From IMG/VR virus record IMGVR_UViG_3300020121_000092, positions 1 to 41,904 of that record: a stretch of 41,904 bases of DNA; one strand, given 5' to 3'. Position 1 is the first letter of the stretch. The number at the start of each line of letters is the position of its first letter. Positions 9,011 through 16,232 of this stretch are shown here, piece by piece. A program made the translations under genes and the position numbers. The notes under the pieces are model-generated. The model was not told where the DNA came from. It worked only from the letters and a program-made list of their open reading frames with translations, and did no database searches. The DNA comes from a virus.

Positions 9011-9163
9011 ATGAATATCGCGCTTACCGTAGTTGAAAATTTCCTCTCGCACGTCAAGGGCGACATCATCACCGACGCCAAACTGATCAAGCAATACCTC
9101 GCCTCGGAATGGCAGAACCATTTCATCAAAACGGATGCTCCGGTTGTGCCGGCTCCTAAATAA
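9011..9163 (+). CDS. Small phage protein (50 aa)
   Basis: ATG 9011 follows the previous stop by 9 nt; GAGG upstream could serve as ribosome-binding site. The 50-residue product begins MNIALTVVENFLSHVKGDI and ends in a Pro/Ala tail (PVVPAPK). It is amphipathic and helical, with no membrane segment. Unknown function. A terminator follows 20 nt later, so it is the last gene of the head-joining block. Confidence 0.55.
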   Translation: MNIALTVVENFLSHVKGDIITDAKLIKQYLASEWQNHFIKTDAPVVPAPK

Positions 9164-9181
9164 CCCGCAATCACCAAATTC

Positions 9182-9206
9182 AGGCCGCCTTTGAGCGGCT
9201 TTTTTA
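9182..9206 (+). terminator. Intrinsic terminator before sheath gene
   Basis: Stem GCCGC / GCGGC, loop CTTTGA, then TTTTTT. The T run ends 17 nt before the sheath start codon. Confidence 0.75.
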
Positions 9207-9222
9207 ATTTTAGGAGCCATAT

Positions 9223-10752
9223 ATGCCCGTAGTACAGAGTGGAAGCATAAATACAACTGCGTTGATCTTGCCAGACGTATACGTGCAAATTCAGCCGCCG
9301 AGCGTCACCTTGCTCAACGGCCTACCAACCAACATCCTTGGCGTGGTCGGCACCGCGACTTGGGGGCCGGTAAATGCCCCGACTGTCATCGGCAACATGG
9401 CCGACTATGCGCGCCAGTTCGGCGCAATCCAAGCGCGCAAATACGACATGGGAACCGCCGTTGCCGCCGCGACCTTGCAGGGGGCAAATAACTTCCGCTG
9501 CGTCCGTGTCACAGACGGCACCGACGTAGCCGCCACGGTTGTGGTGCTGACCAACTGCATCACATTCACCAGTAAATACACCGGCACGCTCGGCAATTCG
9601 GCCCAGGTCATCGTCGCAGCGGGTTCGGCGGCATCGACATATAAAGCAACTGTGACAATGCCAGGTCTTGTGCCTGAAGTGTTTGACAACGTGGCAGGCT
9701 CCGGAAATGCATTCTGGGTCAATCTGGCCTCGGCAATCAACAACGGACAATCTGGCCAGCGTGGCCCGTCGCAGTTCATCGTTGCCACCGCCGGCGTCGG
9801 CACTACGGCAGCCGCCAGCGCAACATACAGCTTGGCAAGCGGCACTGATGGCGCAACTACAATCACATCTACTGTTCTGGTTGGCGTCGATACCGTGCCA
9901 CGAAAAGGCATGTACGCGCTGCGCAACACGAACACCTCGATTGCGATGCTGGCCGACGCCGACGACTCTACCCAGTGGTCAACGCAGGTTGCCTACGGAT
10001 TGGCCGAAGGCACGTACATGATCATGACAGGCCCATCGGGCGACACGATTACCAATGCGGTCAGCGCCAAAGCAACCGCCGGCATCGACTCCTATGCGGC
10101 AAAGCTTCTGTTTGGTGATTGGGTGTATTTCAACGACACGGTGAACAACCAGGTGCGCCTGATTTCGCCGCAGGGATTCATTGCCGGTCGCCTGGCGAAT
10201 CTGTCGCCGGAGCAGTCCAGCCTTAACAAGCCGCTATACGGCATCGTAGGCACGCAAAAGAGCTATCAGAACTTGAATTATTCGTCCGCAGAGTTGACGT
10301 TGCTCGGTCAGGCTGGCATCGACCTGATCACGAACCCGATCCCCGCCGGCAACAGCTTTGGCGCGCGCTTCGGCCACAACAGTTCGAGCAACGCTGTGAC
10401 CAACGGCGACAACTACACCCGCTTAACAAATTACATCTCATACACGCTCAATGCTGGCATGGGTATTTTCATCGGCCAGTTGCAAAGCCCGACAGTACGC
10501 CGTGCTGCTGGCGCCACCGTTTCTGCATTCCTTGAGGCCATGGCAGGACAAGGCATGATCGGATCGGCAGATGGGACACAAGCCTATTCCGTTCAATGCG
10601 ATAGCTCAAATAACCCACAAAACAGGGTGAGTTTGGGATATATGCAAATGGACGTGAAGATCCGTTACCTCTCAGTCATTGAGAAGCTGATAGTGAATTT
10701 GGAGGGCGGCCAGTCCGTCACGATCAATCGCCAATCTACCGCTCTCGCCTAA
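9223..10752 (+). CDS. Contractile tail sheath protein
   Basis: 509 residues, ribosome-binding site TAGGAG. The start region (DVYVQIQPPSVTLLNGLPTN, then LGVVGTATWGPVNAP) and the C-terminus (MDVKIRYLSVIEKLIVNLEGG) are typical of myovirus sheath proteins, in which the terminal strands form the mesh linking subunits. It wraps the tail tube and contracts on infection, driving the tube through the host envelope. It is flanked by its own terminators. This gene defines the phage as contractile-tailed. Confidence 0.92.
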   Translation: MPVVQSGSINTTALILPDVYVQIQPPSVTLLNGLPTNILGVVGTATWGPVNAPTVIGNMADYARQFGAIQARKYDMGTAVAAATLQGANNFRCVRVTDGTDVAATVVVLTNCITFTSKYTGTLGNSAQVIVAAGSAASTYKATVTMPGLVPEVFDNVAGSGNAFWVNLASAINNGQSGQRGPSQFIVATAGVGTTAAASATYSLASGTDGATTITSTVLVGVDTVPRKGMYALRNTNTSIAMLADADDSTQWSTQVAYGLAEGTYMIMTGPSGDTITNAVSAKATAGIDSYAAKLLFGDWVYFNDTVNNQVRLISPQGFIAGRLANLSPEQSSLNKPLYGIVGTQKSYQNLNYSSAELTLLGQAGIDLITNPIPAGNSFGARFGHNSSSNAVTNGDNYTRLTNYISYTLNAGMGIFIGQLQSPTVRRAAGATVSAFLEAMAGQGMIGSADGTQAYSVQCDSSNNPQNRVSLGYMQMDVKIRYLSVIEKLIVNLEGGQSVTINRQSTALA

Positions 10753-10774
10753 TCCCACATTAAACGCATGACAA

Positions 10775-10797
10775 GCCACCTACGGGTGGCTTTTTTT
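10775..10797 (+). terminator. Intrinsic terminator after sheath gene
   Basis: Perfect stem GCCACC / GGTGGC, loop TACG, seven T residues. It ends 13 nt before the tube gene start. Confidence 0.85.
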
Positions 10798-10810
10798 ATG
10801 GAGCATCACC

Positions 10811-11242
10811 ATGCCGATCAATAGCTACACCGTAGGCCGCGACCTCTCGCTGGATATCATCGGGCCGAATGGACCATTGTCGTTCAGCCAGATCACCGGC
10901 TTCACATCCAAGCCTGACATCACCGACCAGAAGATCAAGGGACTGGACGGCATCACGCGTCATCTGCGATTCCCTGATGGCTGGTCTGGCAGCTTCGACA
11001 TTGAGCGCCAGAACTCGGTTCTGGATGATTACTGGGCGCAACTGGAGGCGAACTATTACGCCGGCCTGAACGAATTGCCGGTGACGATCACCGAGACAAT
11101 TCAAGAGGTCAACGGCTCTATTTCGCAGTATCGCTACCTGCAAGTGCTTCTGACGATCGACGACGCAGGCAGCTACAAGGGCGACGCCTCGGTGCATCAG
11201 AAGATGCGCTTCGTGGCAGCGCGACGCGTCAAAGTTTCGTAA
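10811..11242 (+). CDS. Tail tube protein
   Basis: 143 residues directly after the sheath gene. The length, the order sheath-tube, and the pattern (YTVGRDLSLDIIGPNGPL ... GWSGSFDIERQNSVLDDYW ... VHQKMRFVAARRVKV) fit the tube proteins that stack as hexameric rings inside the sheath. It is followed by a 347-nt gene-free stretch full of hairpins. Confidence 0.82.
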   Translation: MPINSYTVGRDLSLDIIGPNGPLSFSQITGFTSKPDITDQKIKGLDGITRHLRFPDGWSGSFDIERQNSVLDDYWAQLEANYYAGLNELPVTITETIQEVNGSISQYRYLQVLLTIDDAGSYKGDASVHQKMRFVAARRVKVS

Positions 11243-11397
11243 CTCTATGGATGGGGTAGCGTTTCGTTACACCCTTGCAGTGACTTGGAGCATCTTCAAC
11301 CAGCGCAATTTTGCGTCGGTCGAGACCCCCGTTTCGGGGTTCTCGATAACTTGCTGCCCCAATCTGGGGTAATAGGTGAAAAGTTGCGGGTTCCGCC

Positions 11398-11457
11398 CCA
11401 ATCAGATTTGAAATCCGATTGGTGAATAGGAAGGATCAGATTTGAAATCCGATCCTT
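11398..11457. repeat. Pair of hairpins with shared core and co-varying arms
   Basis: Both copies contain ATCAGATTTGAAATCCGAT, 34 nt apart (11401 and 11435). Each is an interrupted palindrome. The outer arms differ but stay complementary: CCAATC/GATTGG in the first, AAGGATC/GATCCTT in the second. This conservation of pairing argues that the structure, or a palindromic protein site, matters. Confidence 0.75.
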
Positions 11458-11480
11458 TGAAAGACGCAACCAAAACGCAG

Positions 11481-11505
11481 GCCAGCCTACAGAGCTGGCT
11501 TTTTT
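11481..11505 (+). terminator. Intrinsic terminator upstream of rha
   Basis: Perfect stem GCCAGC / GCTGGC, seven-base loop, then TTTTTT. Confidence 0.75.
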
Positions 11506-11552
11506 ATGCCCAATGAGGCGCTGAATAGTTGGCAAAGACCAATAAGCAACCA

Positions 11553-11572
11553 CCCGCTACGGCGGGTTTTTT
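11553..11572 (+). terminator. Terminator just before rha
   Basis: Stem CCCGC / GCGGG, loop TACG, six T residues; ends 17 nt before the rha start codon. Confidence 0.7.
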
Positions 11573-11589
11573 CATTCCAGAAAGAGATT

Positions 11590-12096
11590 ATGACAACAGA
11601 TATCCAAATCGTACAAATCGCAATCGACGGCGAACCTAGAGCATCCACCCAGGCAATTTCCTCTGGATACGAACTACAACATAAAAACGTGATGGCGCTT
11701 TTGAGGCGCTACATGTCAGAAATAGAGGAGCTTGGAAGGGTAGATTTTGAAAAGCTACCCTTTGAAACCAACGGCGGCATTCAAACTCATGAAGTTGCCT
11801 TGCTGAACAGAGATCAAACAATGTTGCTCCTGAGTTTCATGCGGAATAATGCAAAGGTTGTTGAATTCAAGGTTCGGTTGATCCAACAATTCCGCCGAAT
11901 GGCCGAAGCGCTTCAAAACCGAGACATGACGATGTGGGATAGGCGACTGAAATTTGAGGCGAGGGATCAAGCATCAAAAACGCTTGGCTCGCACGGATCA
12001 AAGCTGATGCATGCCAGGCGCAAAGAAAAGCCGGCGCTTGAAGAAGACCGCCGCCTTATTGAGGCCGAAATGGAGCCGCCTTTGTTCCTCAACTAA
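11590..12096 (+). CDS. rha: Rha family phage regulatory protein
   Basis: 168 residues from ATG 11590, with AAAGAGAT as ribosome-binding site; the longer frame upstream runs through a terminator. Residues ~15-105 match the Phage_pRha domain pattern (STQAISSGYELQHKNVMALL, then NRDQTMLLLSFMRNN and KVVEFKVRLIQQFRRMAE). Rha proteins are winged-helix-like regulators that interfere with lytic growth in some hosts (for example IHF-deficient cells for P22-type Rha). It sits between tail tube and tail chaperone genes, enclosed by terminators, so it looks like an independently acquired insert. The C-terminal third is basic and acidic and not family-specific. Confidence 0.85.
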   Translation: MTTDIQIVQIAIDGEPRASTQAISSGYELQHKNVMALLRRYMSEIEELGRVDFEKLPFETNGGIQTHEVALLNRDQTMLLLSFMRNNAKVVEFKVRLIQQFRRMAEALQNRDMTMWDRRLKFEARDQASKTLGSHGSKLMHARRKEKPALEEDRRLIEAEMEPPLFLN

Positions 12097-12116
12097 CCGG
12101 CCTAGCCGGTTTTTTT
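12096..12116 (+). terminator. Intrinsic terminator after rha
   Basis: Stem ACCGGC / GCCGGT, loop CTA, seven T residues; it begins on the last base of the rha stop codon. Confidence 0.75.
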
Positions 12117-12150
12117 ACGACCGTCAGGGCAAAATTGCGCTGACGGTCGT
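12117..12150. other. Very strong hairpin between terminators
   Basis: Eleven perfect base pairs (ACGACCGTCAG / CTGACGGTCGT), one G-G mismatch, then four more pairs (GCAA / TTGC) with an AA loop. It has no T run after it on either strand, so it is not a standard terminator. It could be an RNase III processing site or a palindromic protein site. Confidence 0.6.
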
Positions 12151-12178
12151 TATCTGATTTTGCTCACTGGAATGAGCT

Positions 12179-12200
12179 GCCACCTTCGGGTGGTTTTTTT
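12179..12200 (+). terminator. Intrinsic terminator before tail chaperone gene
   Basis: Stem CCACC / GGTGG with TTCG tetraloop and seven T residues, 15 nt before the next start codon. Confidence 0.8.
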
Positions 12201-12214
12201 ATTGGGAAAATGAA

Positions 12215-12589
12215 ATGAGTGAGCCAACCATCACACTGAAGCCGACGCCGACGCAAGATGTACTTGCCAAGGCCGGCGAAGAATCGTTCGTTGTCGATTC
12301 CACCGGCCGCACGATCAAGATCAAGAAGCCTGGCGTTCTGGCTCAGTACCGTCTGATCGAGGCGCTGGGCGACAGTGCGCAGAACCAGACCTACATGGGC
12401 ATGGTACTGCCGCTGATCTATGTGACCGCAATCGATGATTTTGCCGTGCACCAACCGAAAAGCAAGATGCAGGTTGAGGCGCTGATCCAGCAATTGGACG
12501 AGGCCGGTATTGAGGCGGTCATGCGCCATGTGCAGGAAACATTCGGCAAGAGCGATCCTGAGCAAGACAAGGCCGACTTAAAAAAGTAG
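12215..12589 (+). CDS. Tail assembly chaperone, short form (gpG-like)
   Basis: 124 residues. Between tube and tape-measure genes most tailed phages encode an abundant short chaperone and a frameshifted longer form, and this gene fits in place, size and composition (Lys/Thr-rich start, helical middle, acidic charged end SDPEQDKADLKK). It would coat the tape measure before tail tube assembly. Its last codons are TTA AAA AAG TAG, forming a textbook slippery site, so a fraction of ribosomes should read on into the next frame. Confidence 0.8.
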   Translation: MSEPTITLKPTPTQDVLAKAGEESFVVDSTGRTIKIKKPGVLAQYRLIEALGDSAQNQTYMGMVLPLIYVTAIDDFAVHQPKSKMQVEALIQQLDEAGIEAVMRHVQETFGKSDPEQDKADLKK

Positions 12590-12759
12590 TCCGGGCCGGC
12601 CCGATCCGCGAATGTCTGTGGCTCGTCAAGAATGGCGTGCCGTTCGATGTCGCGTTCGGGCTGGATGACATCACGCGAACGGGCTGGTGCATAATTTTCA
12701 GTGAAATGGAAGGCCAGATTTTCAATTTCAACACGATGCAATACGAGGATCAGAAATGA
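12215..12759 (+). CDS. Tail assembly chaperone, long form by -1 frameshift (gpGT-like)
   Basis: If ribosomes slip back one base on A AAA AAG (12580-12586), reading continues from GTA at 12586 for 57 codons to TGA 12757-12759, giving 181 residues. The added part (VVRAGPIRECLWLVKNGVPF, then a stretch with GLDDITRTGWCIIFSEMEG) looks like real protein: no internal stop, hydrophobic core and aromatic residues. It ends overlapping the next start by ATGA. The T-like extension would recruit tube subunits to the chaperone-tape complex. The extension has no start codon with a ribosome-binding site of its own. Confidence 0.8.
12580..12586 (+). promoter_or_regulatory. Slippery heptamer A AAA AAG for -1 frameshift
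   Basis: The heptamer is in the required phase (A AAA AAG in zero frame), immediately followed by the TAG stop. A GC-rich palindrome (CGGGCCGGCCCG, 12592-12603) a few bases downstream could act as a stimulatory stem. Confidence 0.8.
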
Positions 12760-13232
12760 GAGAGTTTGCACACATCGGGGAAATGGTTGCGCACTTGGCG
12801 ACGATGGCCGCAGCCGAAACTCTGGCGCTGCATCACGGGCTGAAGAAATGCGCTGTTGCGATTGAGAAGACGGCCAAGGCTGAAATCGGCGAATACCAGG
12901 GCGAAGTGCCGCCGTTCTCTGGATGGGTCGAGCTGGCCGACAGCACGAAAGCTGATCGTGTGGCACAAGGCTTCACTGAAAACGATCCGTTACTTCGCAC
13001 CGGCAAGCTACGCGACACAATAAGCCATCAAATTGATGGACTGGAAGCGGTTATCGGCTCCGACAGCGACATCATGGTGTATCAGGAGCTAGGCACCGAG
13101 CATATCCCGCCGCGCGCGGTTCTCGGGCCTGCTGCGATACACAACAAGGATTTGATCATCAAGACGCTGGGGCATGCCGTTGCGGAAGGGCTGCTGTATG
13201 GATCTGGTTCGACGCTTACCGCTCTAGAGTAG
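12756..13232 (+). CDS. HK97 gp10-like tail completion protein
   Basis: 158 residues, coupled by ATGA to the end of the frameshift extension. The pattern DPLLRTGKLRDTISHQI ... VYQELGTEHIPPRAVLGPA is typical of the HK97-gp10-like family, which helps join or terminate the tail. Position after the chaperone instead of before the sheath is somewhat unusual. The start of the protein (IGEMVAHLATMAAAETLALH) is helical. Its last 9 nt overlap the end of an opposite-strand gene. Confidence 0.75.
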   Translation: MREFAHIGEMVAHLATMAAAETLALHHGLKKCAVAIEKTAKAEIGEYQGEVPPFSGWVELADSTKADRVAQGFTENDPLLRTGKLRDTISHQIDGLEAVIGSDSDIMVYQELGTEHIPPRAVLGPAAIHNKDLIIKTLGHAVAEGLLYGSGSTLTALE

Positions 13233-13460
13233 GCAGTAGATAAACACGCCTACCATTGCTGAAGCGATCAGGCCAATGAATAACAGGCCAATCGACATGA
13301 TAAGCATATCAATGCGTTTCCCGATCGGCATCGGATGCGCGAACCGCCATCCGGTACGTGATGCGGACCGCGTTGCGTCGTCTGCTGCACGCACGTTCGG
13401 GTATTGAACGAAGGACACTCGGTCAGCCAGCCATTCACGCATTTTGCGCGATGCTTTCAT
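13224..13460 (-). CDS. Small opposite-strand membrane protein (moron candidate)
   Basis: 78 residues from ATG 13460 with GGAAATAA upstream; a GTG at 13487 would add 9 residues without a ribosome-binding site. The N-terminal half is basic and soluble (MKASRKMREWLADRVSFVQY, RAADDATRSASRTGW). The C-terminus is one long hydrophobic helix (MLIMSIGLLFIGLIASAMV) ending in IYCLL. It is the only minus-strand gene within the late block, placed between a completion protein and the tape measure. Such isolated reversed genes are often expressed from the prophage and change the host cell, for example by superinfection exclusion; that role is inference only. Confidence 0.6.
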   Translation of the reverse strand: MKASRKMREWLADRVSFVQYPNVRAADDATRSASRTGWRFAHPMPIGKRIDMLIMSIGLLFIGLIASAMVGVFIYCLL

Positions 13461-13492
13461 AACTTTATTTCCATTTATAAGAGGCACCTAAA

Positions 13493-15274
13493 ATATTTTC
13501 AGCCTATAAAATTGGGGTAACTCTCTCGCTGACAAATCACGTCAGCAAGGGATTGATGCTGCTGGCTGGAGATTTTGCCAAGACCGAAGCGCAAGCTACC
13601 TTGCTCCAAAAGCGCATCAACAGCATCAAGAATGACGCGCTGAAGGGCGGCATCATGCTAGGCGCTGGCGTTGGCATGTTATCACTATTCAAAGCACCTC
13701 TTGAAGAAGCAAAGAAATTCCAGACGGAAACAGCAAAATTCGCCTCTCTGGGATTCGGCGACAAGGTGACTTCGCAAGCGGTTAAGTTTGCGACCGGAAT
13801 GCAGACAGTCGGCTCCAGCGCACGCGATAATTTGACGTTACTCAGCGATGCGATGGCAGTATTCAAGAACCTTGAACATGCAGAATTCGCCGCGCCAATC
13901 ATGGCGAAGATGAAATTCGCGAATGAGGCCGTGTTCGGCCAGAAGGGCGGGGAGCATTCCACGAAGTTCATGGATATGCTCAAGGTTATTGAATTCAGGG
14001 GCGGATTGTCGAGCGAGAAGGAATTCGCGACGCAGGCAAATTTCGTGCAACAGGTTATCTCTGGAAGCCGTAACCGGGTTGACGCAACTCAGCTGCTGCA
14101 GGCCTTGAAAACTGGCGGTGTCGGTCTTTCGCAGCGTTCGAACAAGGACTTCTACCTCGGCGCTGAGCCATTGATTCAAGAGTTCGGCGGCCAGCGCTAC
14201 GGCACTGGCGCCATGAGCATCTATCAGAATCTGGTGCAATCACGCGGCACGATCACGGCACAGCAGGAACTTTACCGGCTCGGATTGCTGGACAAGGACA
14301 AGGTGAGTTTCAACAATCTCGGCATGCTGAAAAAAGCGATGCCAGGTTCTTTTGTCGGCTCAGGCGTCCTCGAAAAAGAGGGCGAACTGGCTTTGCTGGA
14401 AAAGGTGCTGCTTCCGGCATTTGCCGCAAAAGGCATCACCAGCGACGAAGGCATCATCCGTGAAATCGGCATGATTGTTGGTAATCGCACCGGCTCCAGT
14501 CTGCTATCCCGGATTTATCAGCAGCGCGCTACGATAAAAACGCAGTCTGCGGCAAATATGAATGCCGAGAATATCGACCAGTTGAGCGCCCGCGCCGGCG
14601 GTACGATGCAAGGCAAGCAGATCGACCTGCATGCAAAATTCCAAACGCTCATGCTGTCGCTCGGAACAGCAGTGCTGCCGCTTGCTATCGGCGCGCTCGA
14701 AAAGCTGATCCCGATGGTCAAGGGGCTGACGAACTGGGTCGATAACAACCGGGGCGCAGTAAAGCTGTTGTCCGGCGCTTTTATTGCGCTTGCCGGCGGC
14801 TTGATGATTCGCGGCTCTATTCTGCTGCTCGGCGCAGCGCTGCGCGGACTTGGACTGTCACTTGCGATGGGTGCTGTCGGCGGTCTTTCTGGCATGATCT
14901 CCGGCATCGGGACAGCCGCTGGCTTGATTGCTAGCCCAATTGGGATCGCCGTTCTCGCCATCGGCACGATTGCGGCCGCATGCTATGCATTCCGTGGGAT
15001 TACGCAAGGCGAGGTTGATGCGGTCAAGACGGACGGCGGCGTTAAGTTGACGGCTGGCGCAGCAGCACGAATTGCAGCCGGCGAGGGCGGTTTTGTGAGG
15101 CCGGGCGCAAACAATAAGCCAATCCAAGTGCATACCCAAGTGAACATGGACGGCTTCAAGGTGGCAAATATCGTCACGCAGCACCAGTCGAAGGCAGCAT
15201 CCAAACCTCAGATGGGCACAGGCCGCTTCGACACTTCAATGATGCCGCTTTCTCCCGGGATGAACATCCGATGA
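13493..15274 (+). CDS. Tail tape measure protein (probable non-ATG start)
   Basis: The frame is open from 13481 and clearly coding upstream of the first usual start codons (TTG 13553, ATG 13556): it reads YKIGVTLSLTNHVSKG, a typical tape-measure N-terminus. GAGG at 13481-13484 lies 8 nt before ATA 13493, so I place the start there (593 residues); 13556 is the conservative choice (572 residues). After LMLLAGDFAKTEAQATLLQ comes a helical domain, then a hydrophobic region at about residues 410-510 from ATA (IALAGGLMIRGSILLLGAAL, GIAVLAIGTIAAACYAF). The protein fixes tail length; the usual ~0.15 nm per residue gives roughly 90 nm. Confidence 0.88.
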   Translation: MFSAYKIGVTLSLTNHVSKGLMLLAGDFAKTEAQATLLQKRINSIKNDALKGGIMLGAGVGMLSLFKAPLEEAKKFQTETAKFASLGFGDKVTSQAVKFATGMQTVGSSARDNLTLLSDAMAVFKNLEHAEFAAPIMAKMKFANEAVFGQKGGEHSTKFMDMLKVIEFRGGLSSEKEFATQANFVQQVISGSRNRVDATQLLQALKTGGVGLSQRSNKDFYLGAEPLIQEFGGQRYGTGAMSIYQNLVQSRGTITAQQELYRLGLLDKDKVSFNNLGMLKKAMPGSFVGSGVLEKEGELALLEKVLLPAFAAKGITSDEGIIREIGMIVGNRTGSSLLSRIYQQRATIKTQSAANMNAENIDQLSARAGGTMQGKQIDLHAKFQTLMLSLGTAVLPLAIGALEKLIPMVKGLTNWVDNNRGAVKLLSGAFIALAGGLMIRGSILLLGAALRGLGLSLAMGAVGGLSGMISGIGTAAGLIASPIGIAVLAIGTIAAACYAFRGITQGEVDAVKTDGGVKLTAGAAARIAAGEGGFVRPGANNKPIQVHTQVNMDGFKVANIVTQHQSKAASKPQMGTGRFDTSMMPLSPGMNIR

Positions 15275-16230
15275 GGCCAGACACATACCTGATCCTGGGC
15301 GATCTGAATTTTTCGCGATTCGAAGTTCCGGAGCATATCCAGTACGGCGGCGACCAGGCGCTGGCCGTGCATGAACTGGTCGGCGGCAAGCGGATCGTTG
15401 ACGCGATGGGGCGGCAGGACAAGCCGCTGGAATGGTCTGGCATGTTCATCGGCGAGAATGCGAGCGACCGCGCGCGATACCTGAATTACTTGCGAATTGC
15501 TGGCAAGCCGCTCAATTTGACGTGGGCAGAGTATGCGTACAGCGTCGTGATTAAATCGGCGAATCTCGATTACCGGCGCGCCTATGAAATCCCGTATTCG
15601 ATCAGTTGCACGGTGGTCGAGGATTTGACGCTGCCGGTTACCACATCGCCGCCGGCGTCAGTCGATAGCGCGATCAGTGACGACATGACGACGGCGAACG
15701 CATTGGGCGCACTGATCGGCGACGGCCCGCTGTCTGCTGCGCTCGGCACACTCAATTCCGCGATAGGTGCGGTGTCATCGTTCGCGAATGCCGCGCAAAG
15801 CACGATCAATAGCGTGCTGGGGCCGGTTCTGGCGGTTCAGTCGCGCGTCGCGACCTTGATTGCATCGACTGGAAACACCATCGCCAATATCTCAACAGTG
15901 GGCGGCGTGCTGCCAAATACGCCGATTGCCACGACGGCATCGAATTTGAATGCGCAGATCGCCGGTTACACGCAGTTGCCGTTGCTGCTTAACCTGCAAG
16001 CGGCAACCGGGCGCATCGGCGCGAATCTTGGCGCAATCTCCACTTCCGGCAAGTCGGTAACCAGCGCCGGCGGCAACCTGTTCGACATAGCGTCGAAGGA
16101 ATACGGCGATCCGACCGCATGGACGACGATTGCGCGCGCCAATAATCTGACCGACCCGGCGCTGACCGGCGTGCAGACGATCATCATCCCGCCGACACCG
16201 GACGGCAGCGGGGGCGTGTATGGGGCATAG
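15271..16230 (+). CDS. LysM-containing baseplate/tail protein
   Basis: 319 residues, coupled by ATGA to the tape measure gene. The N-terminal ~120 residues (GDLNFSRFEVPEHIQYGG, RQDKPLEWSGMFIGENA) resemble the Mu-type DNA-circularisation/tail protein N-domain. A low-complexity Ala/Ser/Thr middle follows. The C-terminal ~45 residues form a LysM-like unit (GNLFDIASKEYGDPTAWTTI ... GVQTIIIPP). In T4-type and Mu-type baseplates the LysM protein binds the hub and tape measure. Its location between tape measure and hub genes agrees. Confidence 0.82.
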   Translation: MRPDTYLILGDLNFSRFEVPEHIQYGGDQALAVHELVGGKRIVDAMGRQDKPLEWSGMFIGENASDRARYLNYLRIAGKPLNLTWAEYAYSVVIKSANLDYRRAYEIPYSISCTVVEDLTLPVTTSPPASVDSAISDDMTTANALGALIGDGPLSAALGTLNSAIGAVSSFANAAQSTINSVLGPVLAVQSRVATLIASTGNTIANISTVGGVLPNTPIATTASNLNAQIAGYTQLPLLLNLQAATGRIGANLGAISTSGKSVTSAGGNLFDIASKEYGDPTAWTTIARANNLTDPALTGVQTIIIPPTPDGSGGVYGA

Positions 16231-16232
16231 CG

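Larger units (their letters stand above)
11243..11589 (+). other. Gene-free stretch with hairpin cluster before rha
   Basis: No credible gene here. In order it holds an 11-bp stem with one mismatch (11321-11345, TTT loop), a 5-bp stem (11357-11369), two hairpins with an identical core (11398-11422 and 11431-11457), then two intrinsic terminators (11481-11505 and 11553-11572). The rha gene starts at 11590. I found no convincing -35/-10 pair. Confidence 0.7.

Noticed and set aside
12418-12966. Minus-strand frame of 182 residues
   Set aside because: Opposite the chaperone frameshift region and the gp10-like gene; no start signal.
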